48,557 nt of DNA from an uncultured Emticicia sp. (lineage in GTDB: Bacteria > Bacteroidota > Bacteroidia > Cytophagales > Spirosomataceae): NCBI RefSeq assembly GCF_937903345.1, contig NZ_CALCZQ010000009.1:1-48557 (forward strand), in the 5' to 3' direction. Positions 34,467-44,158 of this stretch are shown one piece after another (positions within the stretch are counted from its first letter, which is position 1; each line of letters opens with the position of its first letter). Under the pieces are notes generated by a model that was not told where the DNA came from, did no database searches, and saw only the letters and a list, made by a program, of their open reading frames with translations. Both the position numbers and the translations under genes were made by a program.

Positions 34467-35546
34467 TCAAAGATTTGCGTTGATGATACTCACAATTTGC
34501 TCGACATCTTCCAATGCCAAATCATAATAAAGTGGCAAAGATAATGCTCTTTGAGCAATGTTTTCTGAAATTGGGCAAGGATTGTAAGAATCTAAGTATG
34601 GTAATTGGTTGAGAGATGGATAAAAATATCTTCTTGGAGTAATATCTTCCTTTTTGAGTGCATCAATAACTTGCAAAAGTTTGGCTTCCGATGCTAAAAG
34701 TACTGGATAATAAGCGTAATTATAATCAAATCCTTCAATATTATTAGTTGGGCGACTTAATTTTTCCCAATTCAATAAGGCATCATATTTTTCTGAAATT
34801 ATTTTGCGATTATTTATAATGTCTGCTACTTTTGGTAGATTACATAGCCCCATAGCCGCATGAAACTCAGAGTTTTTACCGTTGATACCCATCGTGTAAT
34901 AGTCATCATTTTTATGACCAAAACTACGATAAAGCTCGAGTTTTTTATTTAAATCATTTTCTTTAGAAACAATACACCCGCCTTCAATACTATGAAAAAC
35001 TTTAGTTGCATGAAAACTACATGTTGTAATGTCACCAAATGATAGCAATGATTTGCCTTTATAAGTAGCTCCAAATCCGTGAGCACCATCGTAAATAACT
35101 TTTAGATTATGTTTTTTAGCAATAGATTCAATTTTTTCAATATTACATGGGCGTCCATATACATGAGTAGCAATGATTGCTGATGTTTTTTCGGTAATGG
35201 CAGCTTCTATCAGATCAGCATTAATATTAAATGTTTTCGACTCAATATCCACAAAAACTGGTTGCAGGTTTTCCCACAAAATAGAAGTTGTTGTGGCACA
35301 GTAAGAGAAAGGTGTAGTAATTATTTCTCCTGTTAGATTGAGTGCCTTAAGTGCCATTTGAATTGCAATCGTGCCATTTCCTACAAAAAGCAAATTTTCA
35401 ACATTTAAAAATTCTTTTAACTGCCCTTCCAATTTTCTAACTAATGGCCCATTATTGGTTAGCCAAGTGTTTTCCCAAATACCTTTGATAATTTCTTGGT
35501 ATTCTTCAATTGGAGGTAAAAAAGATTTTGTTACGTTTATAGCCAC
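34467..35546 (-). CDS. DegT/DnrJ/EryC1/StrS family sugar aminotransferase
   Basis: This PLP enzyme of 359 residues adds an amino group to a keto nucleotide-sugar, giving an amino-deoxysugar such as those used in O-antigens. The PLP-binding Lys182 is in SFHATKVFHS, Asp153 in IYDGAHGFGA contacts the ring nitrogen, and the phosphate-binding region is FVGNGTIAIQMALKAL. Length is at the short end but complete. It is the only nucleotide-sugar-modifying gene here; the dehydratase that would make its substrate is elsewhere. It lies between the GT2 and the Wzt gene. Confidence 0.93.
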   Translation of the reverse strand: MAINVTKSFLPPIEEYQEIIKGIWENTWLTNNGPLVRKLEGQLKEFLNVENLLFVGNGTIAIQMALKALNLTGEIITTPFSYCATTTSILWENLQPVFVDIESKTFNINADLIEAAITEKTSAIIATHVYGRPCNIEKIESIAKKHNLKVIYDGAHGFGATYKGKSLLSFGDITTCSFHATKVFHSIEGGCIVSKENDLNKKLELYRSFGHKNDDYYTMGINGKNSEFHAAMGLCNLPKVADIINNRKIISEKYDALLNWEKLSRPTNNIEGFDYNYAYYPVLLASEAKLLQVIDALKKEDITPRRYFYPSLNQLPYLDSYNPCPISENIAQRALSLPLYYDLALEDVEQIVSIINANL

Positions 35547-35614
35547 TATTTTAATTATCAGTAAACAATTATCAATTATTAAATCTCAATTTGGCGATGG
35601 TCGTTATCAATTTT

Positions 35615-36859
35615 TTATATCAAACCATCAACTTTCCAAGTTTGCACCTGAATATTGATTGGTCGTATTGCTCCTGGCCATTTCCCGTACCAGTTTGTGC
35701 CTTCTCGCCAGTCGGCTACATCGAAACTTATGGCATCTTCCATGAAATATATGGGATCTGCAGTATCTTTAACAATCATTGCTGAAATATAATATGAACC
35801 ATCATTTAGGAAGTTTGCTGGAATTTCGAGCCTACCTTTAATCAATCCTTTGGAGAAAGTTTTGGCTTGACTGCCAACATTAAAGACGCATTCGCCTGTC
35901 ATATTGTATAAAAATACACTCAGGTTCAAATGTGCCGATTCGAGCATATTCCAAAACTCAATATTTATTTTCAACGGTGTTCGAACATCTATGTTTTTGC
36001 TTCCGTTAATAAACTCGGGTATAATTTCAATATTTTTGATTCTCACTTGGTCGTTACCCGGAGCATTGTCGGGAGTTTCCCAGATTTGTTGAAGTTGAAA
36101 TTTTGAAATGCTGGTCATATAATCGTGAAGAACTTCACCAACCTCACCATATTTTACTAAACTTCCTTTTTTTAAAAATGCTGCTTTATTACAAAGTCCT
36201 TGAATGGCAGTTGAGTTATGACTTACAAATAAAATTGTTCGTCCACTACTCGAGACATCTTTCATTTTACCAAGGCATTTTTTCTGAAATTCAGAATCTC
36301 CTACAGCCAAAACTTCATCAACGATTAAGATTTCAGGTTCGAGGTGAGCAGCTATTGCAAAGCCTAAACGCACGTACATTCCGGATGAGTAGCGTTTTAC
36401 TGGTGTATCTAAAAATTTCTCGATGCCTGCAAAACTCACAATTTCGTCGAATTGGTGTTTGATTTCTTGTTGCTTCATTCCCAAAATCGCACCATTTAGA
36501 AAAATGTTTTCTCGACCAGTCAAGTCTGGATGAAAACCAGTTCCAACTTCGAGTAGACTTGCCATTCTACCATTTACCTTTACTTGGCCGCTGCTCGGTT
36601 CAGTGATTCGGCTTAAAATTTTTAGTAAAGTAGATTTCCCAGCTCCATTTGAGCCAACGATTCCAATACGGTCACCTTGCTCAATATCGAAACTTACGTC
36701 GCGTAAAGCCCAGAATATTTCTTTGGTTTCTTCATCATCTTTAGATGTAAATAATTCACCAAAAAATCCTGAAACACTTTCTTTTAAATTTTGGTAATTC
36801 TTTTTTTTATGACTAAGAATATACTTTTTTGAAATATTTTCAATTGAAATTGCTTTCAT
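35615..36859 (-). CDS. wzt: ABC transporter ATPase for polysaccharide export (Wzt) with C-terminal glycan-binding domain
   Basis: This protein of 414 residues has an N-terminal ATPase with Walker A GSNGAGKST (69-77), signature YSSGMYVRLGFAIA, Walker B EILIVDEVLAVGD and the switch His in LFVSHNS. After about residue 260 comes a beta-rich domain (LNLSVFLYNMTGECVFNVG, YYISAMIVKDT) like Wzt C-terminal domains, which recognise the terminal modification of the chain and couple it to export. It pairs with the permease just upstream. The glycan is thus made on the cytoplasmic side and exported whole. Confidence 0.95.
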   Translation of the reverse strand: MKAISIENISKKYILSHKKKNYQNLKESVSGFFGELFTSKDDEETKEIFWALRDVSFDIEQGDRIGIVGSNGAGKSTLLKILSRITEPSSGQVKVNGRMASLLEVGTGFHPDLTGRENIFLNGAILGMKQQEIKHQFDEIVSFAGIEKFLDTPVKRYSSGMYVRLGFAIAAHLEPEILIVDEVLAVGDSEFQKKCLGKMKDVSSSGRTILFVSHNSTAIQGLCNKAAFLKKGSLVKYGEVGEVLHDYMTSISKFQLQQIWETPDNAPGNDQVRIKNIEIIPEFINGSKNIDVRTPLKINIEFWNMLESAHLNLSVFLYNMTGECVFNVGSQAKTFSKGLIKGRLEIPANFLNDGSYYISAMIVKDTADPIYFMEDAISFDVADWREGTNWYGKWPGAIRPINIQVQTWKVDGLI

Positions 36860-36942
36860 TATTTTGCAAAAAGCTTTTGGCGTTTAGCTATTAGGATATA
36901 AATGTAAGAATAATAACTATCTGCTAACTACAAATAGCTATT

Positions 36943-37773
36943 TTATAAATGGTCAACAAATGAATTTTCATTTTTACGGAAAAACCATATTGAAAATAGC
37001 ACAGATATGATTACGAAAATGAGCATCGGAATAAAACTTTGCCAGTTAAATTTGGCAAAATCCCCTAATAAACACCATCGCAATCCATCAATTGCACCCG
37101 CTACAGGGTTTAGGTTATAAATTGGATACCACCACTCGGTTTTAACTCGTTCACTTGAGTAAGCAACTGGAGAAATAAAGTATCCAAATTGAACTATAAA
37201 TGGGATAATTTGAGCGATATCTCTGTATTTGACATTTAAAACCGAAGCAAATAGCCCCGAACCAAATGCAGCTAAGTAAGCCAAAATTAAAAATATTGGT
37301 GCGAAAAAAAAATGCCAGCCTGGAAGAAATTGGAAATATATACAAAAGGCAAAGAACATTGCAAATGCAATCATTGCATCGAGTAAACCAACTAGAAGTG
37401 AACTAAAAGGTATAATTATTCTTGGGAAATATACCTTCGAAACTAAGTTTCCATTTCCTACAATACTATTGCTAATTTGAGAAAGTGATTGTGAAAAAAA
37501 CAACCAAATAATTACCCCTGGAATGACAACAAGTATATAGGGTATGCTTGAATCCTGTTCAAGTTTTGCAATTTTTCCAAAAGCAAAAACCATTACCAAT
37601 GCTGTCAATAATGGCCTAATTACCCCCCATGCTACACCCAAAATTGTTTGTTTGTAACGAACCATCACATCACGTTTGCCGAGAATCCAGAATAATTCTC
37701 TTTGTCGCCAAACTTCTCTCCAATAATTCAAAGAGGATTTGCCTACTTTGATAAATACTTCATTTCTATCCAT
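36943..37773 (-). CDS. wzm: ABC-2 type polysaccharide export permease (Wzm)
   Basis: This permease of 276 residues has about six membrane helices and forms the channel of the ABC exporter. The N-terminal amphipathic segment WILGKRDVMVRYKQTILGVA, with WGVIRPLLTALVMVFAFG after it, is characteristic of the family. The C-terminal YNLNPVAGAIDGLRWCLLG is the conserved loop before the last helices. The length and ATG start are normal. It lies 83 nt before wzt in the operon and after the Wzz-like gene. Confidence 0.95.
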   Translation of the reverse strand: MDRNEVFIKVGKSSLNYWREVWRQRELFWILGKRDVMVRYKQTILGVAWGVIRPLLTALVMVFAFGKIAKLEQDSSIPYILVVIPGVIIWLFFSQSLSQISNSIVGNGNLVSKVYFPRIIIPFSSLLVGLLDAMIAFAMFFAFCIYFQFLPGWHFFFAPIFLILAYLAAFGSGLFASVLNVKYRDIAQIIPFIVQFGYFISPVAYSSERVKTEWWYPIYNLNPVAGAIDGLRWCLLGDFAKFNWQSFIPMLIFVIISVLFSIWFFRKNENSFVDHL

Positions 37774-37833
37774 TTATTTAATACCTTCGAAATAGAAGGA
37801 AAAAACATTTTTTTAAAATTCAAACCAACCATT

Positions 37834-38925
37834 TTAACTTATCAATTCTTGATAAGATTTACGCATGATAATAAAAATCAAGCAAAGGAAAAACCCTACA
37901 AAAGCCCCAGTTTGTGTATTTCCACCAACAGTATAAGTGCGTTGCAAGAGAGGAAGTCTTACAGGCTGCAACACAGTAAAGAGAGGTGTCACGTTGATTA
38001 ATTGCATTTTTAGTTGTTCGACGGCTGCTAGCTGCTGAAAATATTGAGTTGAAACATAATTATTGCTGCGGTTCAGCTGCATAGTTTTCATTGGTGCTGT
38101 TGGGTCAATCGCATTTTGATTCTGGAACTGTGTATTGGCCAATTGGCGGTCTGTAGAACTTAGTTTTATTTCTAATTCACGCAGACGACGCATCTGTATA
38201 TCGTAGATTTCACGCGTTTTTTGAGTTCGCACTTCAATGTAGAACTCTTTTAAGGTTTTTAAAAGAGTCTCTAACCATACCTGAGTCAAATATTCACTGT
38301 TGGTTGTTGCCGAAAGTACCATTATTGAACCCATTTTATCAAGTGGTTGAAGTGCTGTTTGAGCTTCAAGTTTTTCATAAATGGTTGCCATCAAAATGTT
38401 TTCATCTTTAGTGAAGTTATTGACTGGTTTTGATTGAAAACGATATTTAATTGCTTTAAAATTAGGTTCATGTAGTAAGTCACCTCCCCATTCCTTTTTA
38501 GCAATATCACTACTGTCTTTATAAAAATTTATAAAAAGAGTTTTCTTGCCACCAATTAAAACTTCTTGCATTAATGCTTTTTCATAGAGTGTTTTTGATG
38601 AAATAAAGAGTCCAAAGTTTCCACCACTAAACAAATCGTTTGAAGTTGTACCCATCCCCATCCCAAAAGCTCCTGCAAGACCTCCTAATCCACCCATTGC
38701 CATTTGTTGGCCTCCACCAGCTTCTAAATTAAACTGTATTTCGCCAGTATAATCAGTATCTTTTAATTCCTTAACATCAAGTAGAATACTAATGAGCGTA
38801 CCGAAAGAAATACTAATTAGAAGTAGTCTCCATTCATTACTAATTAGTTTAAATACACCAATAACTTTCTTGATTAAATCTTTGGTGTTTATTTGCTCTT
38901 CTTGTATGGTTTGATAATCTGCCAT
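37834..38925 (-). CDS. Wzz/GumC-like polysaccharide co-polymerase (chain-length determinant)
   Basis: This inner-membrane protein of 363 residues has one N-terminal helix (WRLLLISISFGTLISILL), a large periplasmic part and a C-terminal helix (TGAFVGFFLCLIFIIM) preceded by a Pro-rich stretch (LQPVRLPLLQRT) typical of PCP proteins. The middle (about 205-300) is a long helical, probably coiled-coil region. A Gly/Met-rich segment (about 70-95, QQMAMGGLGGLAG) is of the sort seen in Bacteroidota PCPs. No tyrosine kinase domain is fused. It lies between the SLBB export gene and wzm, bridging inner and outer membrane export. Confidence 0.88.
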   Translation of the reverse strand: MADYQTIQEEQINTKDLIKKVIGVFKLISNEWRLLLISISFGTLISILLDVKELKDTDYTGEIQFNLEAGGGQQMAMGGLGGLAGAFGMGMGTTSNDLFSGGNFGLFISSKTLYEKALMQEVLIGGKKTLFINFYKDSSDIAKKEWGGDLLHEPNFKAIKYRFQSKPVNNFTKDENILMATIYEKLEAQTALQPLDKMGSIMVLSATTNSEYLTQVWLETLLKTLKEFYIEVRTQKTREIYDIQMRRLRELEIKLSSTDRQLANTQFQNQNAIDPTAPMKTMQLNRSNNYVSTQYFQQLAAVEQLKMQLINVTPLFTVLQPVRLPLLQRTYTVGGNTQTGAFVGFFLCLIFIIMRKSYQELIS

Positions 38926-38963
38926 TTCGATTTTTTAGAATTTTAAATTACTAATACTTTCAA

Positions 38964-41444
38964 TTATTTACTTAACTGAAAAATAGCTAAAACACTCAAA
39001 AATGCTGTCATAGTACCTGCAATAGTTGCAAATAAACCTTGTACTTGAGCAATTTGTTGTTGAGCTGTAACTGTTTTTTGTGGAATAATTATTTCAGAAC
39101 CTGGAGCGATTTTTGGATAAATATTTACAAATAAAACTCTACGAGTTCTATCTACTGACCCATTTGCATACAAAACATAAGATTTACTTTTCAATGATTT
39201 TTTTGTAAATCCACCAGCGTTTGAGATATAATTAATAAAACCTTTCTCATCTAAATATTTAATTGTTGTTGGATAAAGTACTTCACCTTGTACACGTACA
39301 GTTTCAAGTCTTTTAGGTATTCTAATAATGTCCCCATTTTGTAAAATCATATCTTCATCCGAGCCCGGATTTTGCATGATTTTTGTTAAATTAATTCCAA
39401 TTGAAGAAATTGTTGTAGCATTGATGTCTTCTACTTCAACCGCCTGATTATCCCTAACACTATTTGATATCTCAGCAATCGCTTTTCTTCGTTGTGCAAG
39501 CTCTATTTCGCTTAACTGAATTTGTCTAACCAAAGTTGCTCCTTCTAAATATGCCTGTGGACTTAAACCTCCAGACCGTTCAATTAAATCCGAAATTTTT
39601 TCGGTTTTACTTTTTATGCCATAAGTGGCAGGGAAAATAACTTCACCTTGAATTTCGGCAAAAGTTTGCTCAATATAATTAGGTGAACGACGAATGAATA
39701 TTTCGTCGAAAGGATATAAAACAAATTTATTGCCTGTTAAATCGACTTTAAGGTCAGCATTTATACTAAAAGTGTAGGTATCAGAAATTTGAGCGTTTGT
39801 AGCAGTTGGGTCAACATTTCTTTTGCGACGCACAACCTCAACTCTTGACAATGATGCAGACTCTGACAAACCACCAATTTTAACTAAAACATCTTCAATT
39901 GTCATGTTTCTCACAAACGGAATTTCTATACCATCAACACCTGCAGCATTATTTACGGCACCTTGAATTCTTACATAAGCAGGTTCGGTTAAGTCGAATA
40001 TCGATGGAATTGTTATGACGTCTTCACGTTTTAAAACTACATCAGCTGTTTTGCCAGTAATAATATCGTCATAATTAACAGCAATATTTTCAACAATCAT
40101 ATTTTCCTGTGTTCTTATTATTGATATTCTACCTATCAATGCCTCACCTTTGAGACCTTCAGCTGATTTGATTAGTTGTGTAAGAGTTGGACTTGTCTCT
40201 AATGAATATTCACCGGGACGGAAAATTGCACCGTTTATAGCAACCATGTTTTCGAAACGTTCTAGTACACGTTCAATCACTACCGAGTCGCCAGATTGCA
40301 TTTTGAAATTCGAGAATTCAGCTTCCATCACATCTAAAAGTTTTCTTTCACGTGCCGTATTTCGATATACTTTCAAGCGGTGGCGATAAGCATAAGGAGC
40401 AAAACCTCCTGCGTATTCGATTACTTTATTAAGTTTTTCATCGTCTACGAGTTCAAACAAACCTTCCCTTTTAGTATTTCCTTTTACTGCGATTCTTGAG
40501 GTATATGGTAATACTTGGATAATATCTTGATCTTGTAATATTATATTGTTTTTAGTAAAACCATTCATTAATAATTCATAAATATCAAATGTTGAAACAA
40601 TTCTATTGTTTCGGATGATGTTTATTTTTCGGTATGTTCCAACTTCATTCGGACCACCACATGCGTATAAGGCGTTTTGTACCGAAGATAATGACGACAA
40701 TGTATAGGTACCAGGGGCAATTACCTCGCCGGTTACAGTAATTTTAATACTTTTTATGTTTCCAAGTGTTACGTTCATAAAAGTATTAGCAGGAAAACCG
40801 GAAAAAGAATTTAAGCCAATATAAATCTTCGACAAACTACTTTTTATCTTTTCTCTAGCTTGTTCAATTGTAGACCCTGCTAAATATATTAATCCAACTT
40901 TTTCTAAGTTTATATATCCATCCGCCGAAATAATTGGTTTATAAAACGTCTGCGAATATCCATACAAATCAATCAGTAATTGATCATTTGGCCCCAAGAC
41001 GTAATTGCTTGGTGTTGCAATATTGCTCGCAGGTGTTGGGTCAAATTTTACGGTATTAAATAGATTGTATCCAAAAATTCGTCTTCTTAATGTTGCCTTT
41101 GCAGCATCTTGATTAGCTTCCTGCTCACGGATAATTCTAAGTGAATCTTCCTTGTTTATTGCTCTTTGGTCATTTGGTGCTGCTTGTATATTCCTTACTG
41201 CGTTGGGGTCATTATTATTTAAAATCCTATTTTTTGCCGGAAGTGGCATATTTGCTACTCCTTGATTTATGTTGCCGTTATTGACAGGAATGCCAGTTGG
41301 AATATTTGTTGGAAGATTGGCTGGCATCGCTGTTGGCCCAGTAGGTGCAGCGACAGGATTTTGTCCAAATGTTTTACTGAAAATCAGTATAAAAAGCGTA
41401 AATTTGAAAAAAAATTGTGAAAAACTAATCTTGTTTAATTTCAT
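38964..41444 (-). CDS. Outer-membrane polysaccharide export protein with repeated SLBB domains (Wza-like)
   Basis: The frame opens at 41546, but ATG 41444 starts directly with a signal peptide (LNKISFSQFFFKFTLFILIF, cleaved near SKTFGQ), giving 826 residues. A Pro/Asn/Gly-rich linker follows. The Poly_export block is NYVLGPNDQLLIDLYGYS (about 145-165 in this numbering). Several SLBB beta-grasp repeats come next, each with a V-x-G-x-V-x-x-P-G/A-x-Y core: VTGEVIAPGTYTL, INGAIFRPGEYSL, IQGEVIFPATYGI and VQGEVLYPTTIKY. The C-terminus has a hydrophobic segment. It forms the exit channel of the cluster's export route and is the first gene of the operon. It is divergent from parE. Confidence 0.92.
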   Translation of the reverse strand: MKLNKISFSQFFFKFTLFILIFSKTFGQNPVAAPTGPTAMPANLPTNIPTGIPVNNGNINQGVANMPLPAKNRILNNNDPNAVRNIQAAPNDQRAINKEDSLRIIREQEANQDAAKATLRRRIFGYNLFNTVKFDPTPASNIATPSNYVLGPNDQLLIDLYGYSQTFYKPIISADGYINLEKVGLIYLAGSTIEQAREKIKSSLSKIYIGLNSFSGFPANTFMNVTLGNIKSIKITVTGEVIAPGTYTLSSLSSVQNALYACGGPNEVGTYRKINIIRNNRIVSTFDIYELLMNGFTKNNIILQDQDIIQVLPYTSRIAVKGNTKREGLFELVDDEKLNKVIEYAGGFAPYAYRHRLKVYRNTARERKLLDVMEAEFSNFKMQSGDSVVIERVLERFENMVAINGAIFRPGEYSLETSPTLTQLIKSAEGLKGEALIGRISIIRTQENMIVENIAVNYDDIITGKTADVVLKREDVITIPSIFDLTEPAYVRIQGAVNNAAGVDGIEIPFVRNMTIEDVLVKIGGLSESASLSRVEVVRRKRNVDPTATNAQISDTYTFSINADLKVDLTGNKFVLYPFDEIFIRRSPNYIEQTFAEIQGEVIFPATYGIKSKTEKISDLIERSGGLSPQAYLEGATLVRQIQLSEIELAQRRKAIAEISNSVRDNQAVEVEDINATTISSIGINLTKIMQNPGSDEDMILQNGDIIRIPKRLETVRVQGEVLYPTTIKYLDEKGFINYISNAGGFTKKSLKSKSYVLYANGSVDRTRRVLFVNIYPKIAPGSEIIIPQKTVTAQQQIAQVQGLFATIAGTMTAFLSVLAIFQLSK

Positions 41445-41622
41445 ATCATTAACGTTATTTGTCAAATTCCTTTCTCTTTTGTTCTTTTGTCTAACAAAAT
41501 TGTTATGCAAAGTAACACAAGATTTTTTATTTTGTTGCTGTTTCATATCAAGTATGTATTAAAAAGAACTTTGAAACACAAAGTAAATAATAAAACTCCA
41601 AACTACAAAATATTCAACAAAA

Positions 41623-43515
41623 ATGGCCGAGATAAAAGAAGTAACCTATAATGAAGATAGTATTCGCTCACTTGATTGGAAAGAACATATTCGTTTACGC
41701 CCTGGTATGTATATTGGAAAATTGGGCGATGGCTCTGCAGCAGATGATGGAATATATGTTTTGCTAAAAGAGGTTATGGATAATTGTATTGACGAATATG
41801 CAATGGGATACGGGAAATCAGTTGAAATAAAACTCGATGAAGGAAAGGTTGAGGTGCGTGATTATGGCCGAGGAATTCCACTCGGTAAAGTTGTTGATGT
41901 AGTTTCAAAAATTAATACAGGTGCAAAATACGATAGCAAGGCTTTTCAGAAAGCGGTTGGTTTGAATGGGGTAGGAACCAAGGCAGTCAATGCACTCTCA
42001 TCCTATTTCAAAGTACATGCTTTTCGTGAAGGAAAAGCAAAATGGGCTGAATTCAGTAAAGGTGAACTTACAAATGAGTCTGATATTCTAGATTCTGACC
42101 AAAAGAATGGAACACATGTAATATTTGAACCAGATAACACCGTATTCAAAAACTATCATTATATTCCACAATATGTTGAGGCAATGATTTGGAATTATTG
42201 TTATTTAAATGCTGGGATGACAATTGTTTTTAATAAGCAAAAGTATATTTCTCACAATGGACTTTTAGATTTATTGAGAAGAAAAACCGACGAAGATTTA
42301 TTGCGTTACCCAATTATTCACCTGAAGGGTGAAGATATTGAAGTGGCAATTTCGCATGGAAACCAATATGGTGAAGAATATTATTCCTTTGTAAATGGTC
42401 AGAATACAACACAAGGAGGAACACATCTTTCTGGATTTAAAGAGGCATTAGTTCGTACAATCAGAGAGCATTTTGGCAAAGACTATGCTCCCGAAGATAT
42501 TCGTCAGTCTGTAATTGCAGCTATTTCAATTCGGGTGCAAGAACCTGTTTTTGAATCTCAAACCAAAACAAAACTTGGTTCGGCTACTATTTCCCCCGAA
42601 CCAAACTCTGCGACCGTCAGAACTTTTATTAGTGATTTTTTGAAAGAAAAACTTGATAATTTCTTGCACATGAATTTGCCGGTTAAAGAAGCAATCAAGA
42701 AAAGAATTGAGCAGTCGGAGCGTGAACGTAAAGAATTGGCAGGTGTAAGAAAGTTGGCCAATGAAAGAGCCAAAAAGGCTAATTTACATAACAAAAAGTT
42801 AAGAGATTGTCGTTTTCATTTAGATGATGAGAAAAACGAAAAGCGTTTTGATAGTGTTATGTTTATCACCGAAGGAGATTCTGCCAGTGGGTCGATTACC
42901 AAAGCTCGTAATCCTGAACTTCAAGCCGTGTTTAGTTTGCGTGGAAAACCACTGAATAGTTTCGGACTCACGAAGAAAATTGTTTACGAAAACGAAGAGT
43001 TTAATCTGCTTCAACATGCCTTAAACATAGAAAACAGTTTAGAAGATTTACGCTATAATAAAATTATCGTAGCTACCGATGCCGATGTTGATGGTATGCA
43101 CATTCGTTTGTTATTACTGACATTTTTCTTGCAGTTTTTCCCAGATTTGGTACGAGAAGGGCATTTATATATTCTCGAAACTCCTTTGTTTCGAGTGAGA
43201 AATAAAAAGGAGACGATTTATTGCTATTCGGACGAAGAAAGACAAAGAGCTATCACCAAACTTTCCCCAAAACCAGAAATCACTCGTTTTAAAGGTTTGG
43301 GTGAGATTTCTCCGAACGAATTTGAAAATTTTATTGGTGAAGACATTCGTCTCGAACCTGTAATTTTGGAAAAAGAGTCTTCAATTCCGAAGATTTTGAG
43401 TTATTATATGGGTAAAAACACGCCAGAACGTCAGAAATTTATCATTGATAATCTGCGAGTTGATAAGGATGTGATAGATGAAGTATTGGCTGAGATTTTG
43501 GATATTAAAGCATAG
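41623..43515 (+). CDS. parE: DNA topoisomerase IV subunit B (type IIA ATPase/Toprim subunit)
   Basis: This protein of 630 residues gives ATP-driven strand passage together with the cleavage subunit. Motifs: GHKL ATP site EVMDNCIDEYAMG and DYGRGIPLGKVVDV, the QTKTKLG loop (switch Lys), Toprim EGDSASGSITKARNP and ATDADVDGMHIRLLLL, and GLGEISPNEFENF near the C-terminus. Length and sequence favour ParE over GyrB. Bacteroidota often have parC directly behind; here the following region holds only an LRR pseudogene, so the partner must be encoded elsewhere. It is divergently transcribed from the polysaccharide operon. Confidence 0.93.
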   Translation: MAEIKEVTYNEDSIRSLDWKEHIRLRPGMYIGKLGDGSAADDGIYVLLKEVMDNCIDEYAMGYGKSVEIKLDEGKVEVRDYGRGIPLGKVVDVVSKINTGAKYDSKAFQKAVGLNGVGTKAVNALSSYFKVHAFREGKAKWAEFSKGELTNESDILDSDQKNGTHVIFEPDNTVFKNYHYIPQYVEAMIWNYCYLNAGMTIVFNKQKYISHNGLLDLLRRKTDEDLLRYPIIHLKGEDIEVAISHGNQYGEEYYSFVNGQNTTQGGTHLSGFKEALVRTIREHFGKDYAPEDIRQSVIAAISIRVQEPVFESQTKTKLGSATISPEPNSATVRTFISDFLKEKLDNFLHMNLPVKEAIKKRIEQSERERKELAGVRKLANERAKKANLHNKKLRDCRFHLDDEKNEKRFDSVMFITEGDSASGSITKARNPELQAVFSLRGKPLNSFGLTKKIVYENEEFNLLQHALNIENSLEDLRYNKIIVATDADVDGMHIRLLLLTFFLQFFPDLVREGHLYILETPLFRVRNKKETIYCYSDEERQRAITKLSPKPEITRFKGLGEISPNEFENFIGEDIRLEPVILEKESSIPKILSYYMGKNTPERQKFIIDNLRVDKDVIDEVLAEILDIKA

Positions 43516-44158
43516 TATTTCGACTACGCTCAAAATCGACAATGCCGAAACCACTAATTTTATTTAAAACAAAACCATACTACCACATGAAACAATAATT
43601 CACACTTATAACATGTATAATTTTATTTATTACCTATAAACTCAAAGACCCTACGACAAGTTTTATTACAGGCCTTGAACCTAATTTTGAAAATTTTTAG
43701 TTGATAAGAAAATTGATAAAGATGGAATTATTAATGGGCAGATGAATAGTGCCGATGCAACATGTATAGGTAGTTTGGGAGTTGATGGTTTACAAATTAA
43801 AAGCCTAGTAGAAATTGAGAATTTGTTGGTTTGAAGTATTTGGATTGGAGTCGTGTTCAATTAAATAATGCTGATTTAAGTAAAAATAAGAACTTACAAT
43901 ATTTGTCCTTTTCTGCTGATCAATTAAGTATTTTAGATTTAAATACAAGTATACATAGAAAAATTATATACTTCCAATAAACAATTTAAAGTTATTTTTT
44001 TAAATTTCCCAAATGAAAACACGATAAGTGCCAAAACCATAAATGTATATTATTATTCTTATTGTTGGATAAAGGATCCAAGTTGCTGTCTTGCTATTCG
44101 TAAACATAAAAAAATCTAAAATTTAAAAAAATTATAACCAAACCAACCTCTTATCAAA
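43516..44158. other. 643-bp region between parE and pheA holding a pseudogene
   Basis: Apart from the decayed LRR gene (43635-43980) this stretch is AT-rich and carries no open gene. Just after parE lies TTTCGACTACGCTCA, a word that recurs in intergenic DNA of some Bacteroidota. No terminator hairpin or RNA gene was recognised. About 178 bp between the pseudogene and pheA look like a simple leader. Confidence 0.6.
43635..43980 (+). pseudogene. Frameshifted N-terminal fragment of a leucine-rich-repeat surface protein
   Basis: Reading in three frames in turn gives one continuous LRR-type protein: SFITGLEPNFENF, then VDKKIDKDGIINGQMNSAD and GSLGVDGLQIKSLVEIEN, then GLKYLDWSRVQLNNADLSKN and LQYLSFSADQLSILDLNTS. 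This is the usual start of Bacteroidota LRR proteins (xFExxLIDxGID-DG followed by ~22-residue repeats). Single-base shifts are needed near 43698 and near 43831, and a stop ends the frame at 43978-43980. Neither a start codon nor a signal peptide is left. It is a decayed remnant, not an expressed gene. Confidence 0.75.

Noticed and set aside
35552..35582. AATTATCA repeated twice between wzt and the aminotransferase gene
   Set aside because: Tandem words are visible but no inverted partner was found; in AT-rich DNA two copies of such a word can arise by chance.
38650..38730. Gly/Met-rich stretch in the Wzz-like protein as an insertion
   Set aside because: Comparable Gly-rich stretches are normal in Bacteroidota co-polymerase proteins, and the frame and codon use are continuous.
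43520..43534. TTTCGACTACGCTCA after parE as a dispersed repeat
   Set aside because: I remember similar words from other Bacteroidota intergenic regions, but only one copy is in the window and no inverted partner is present.
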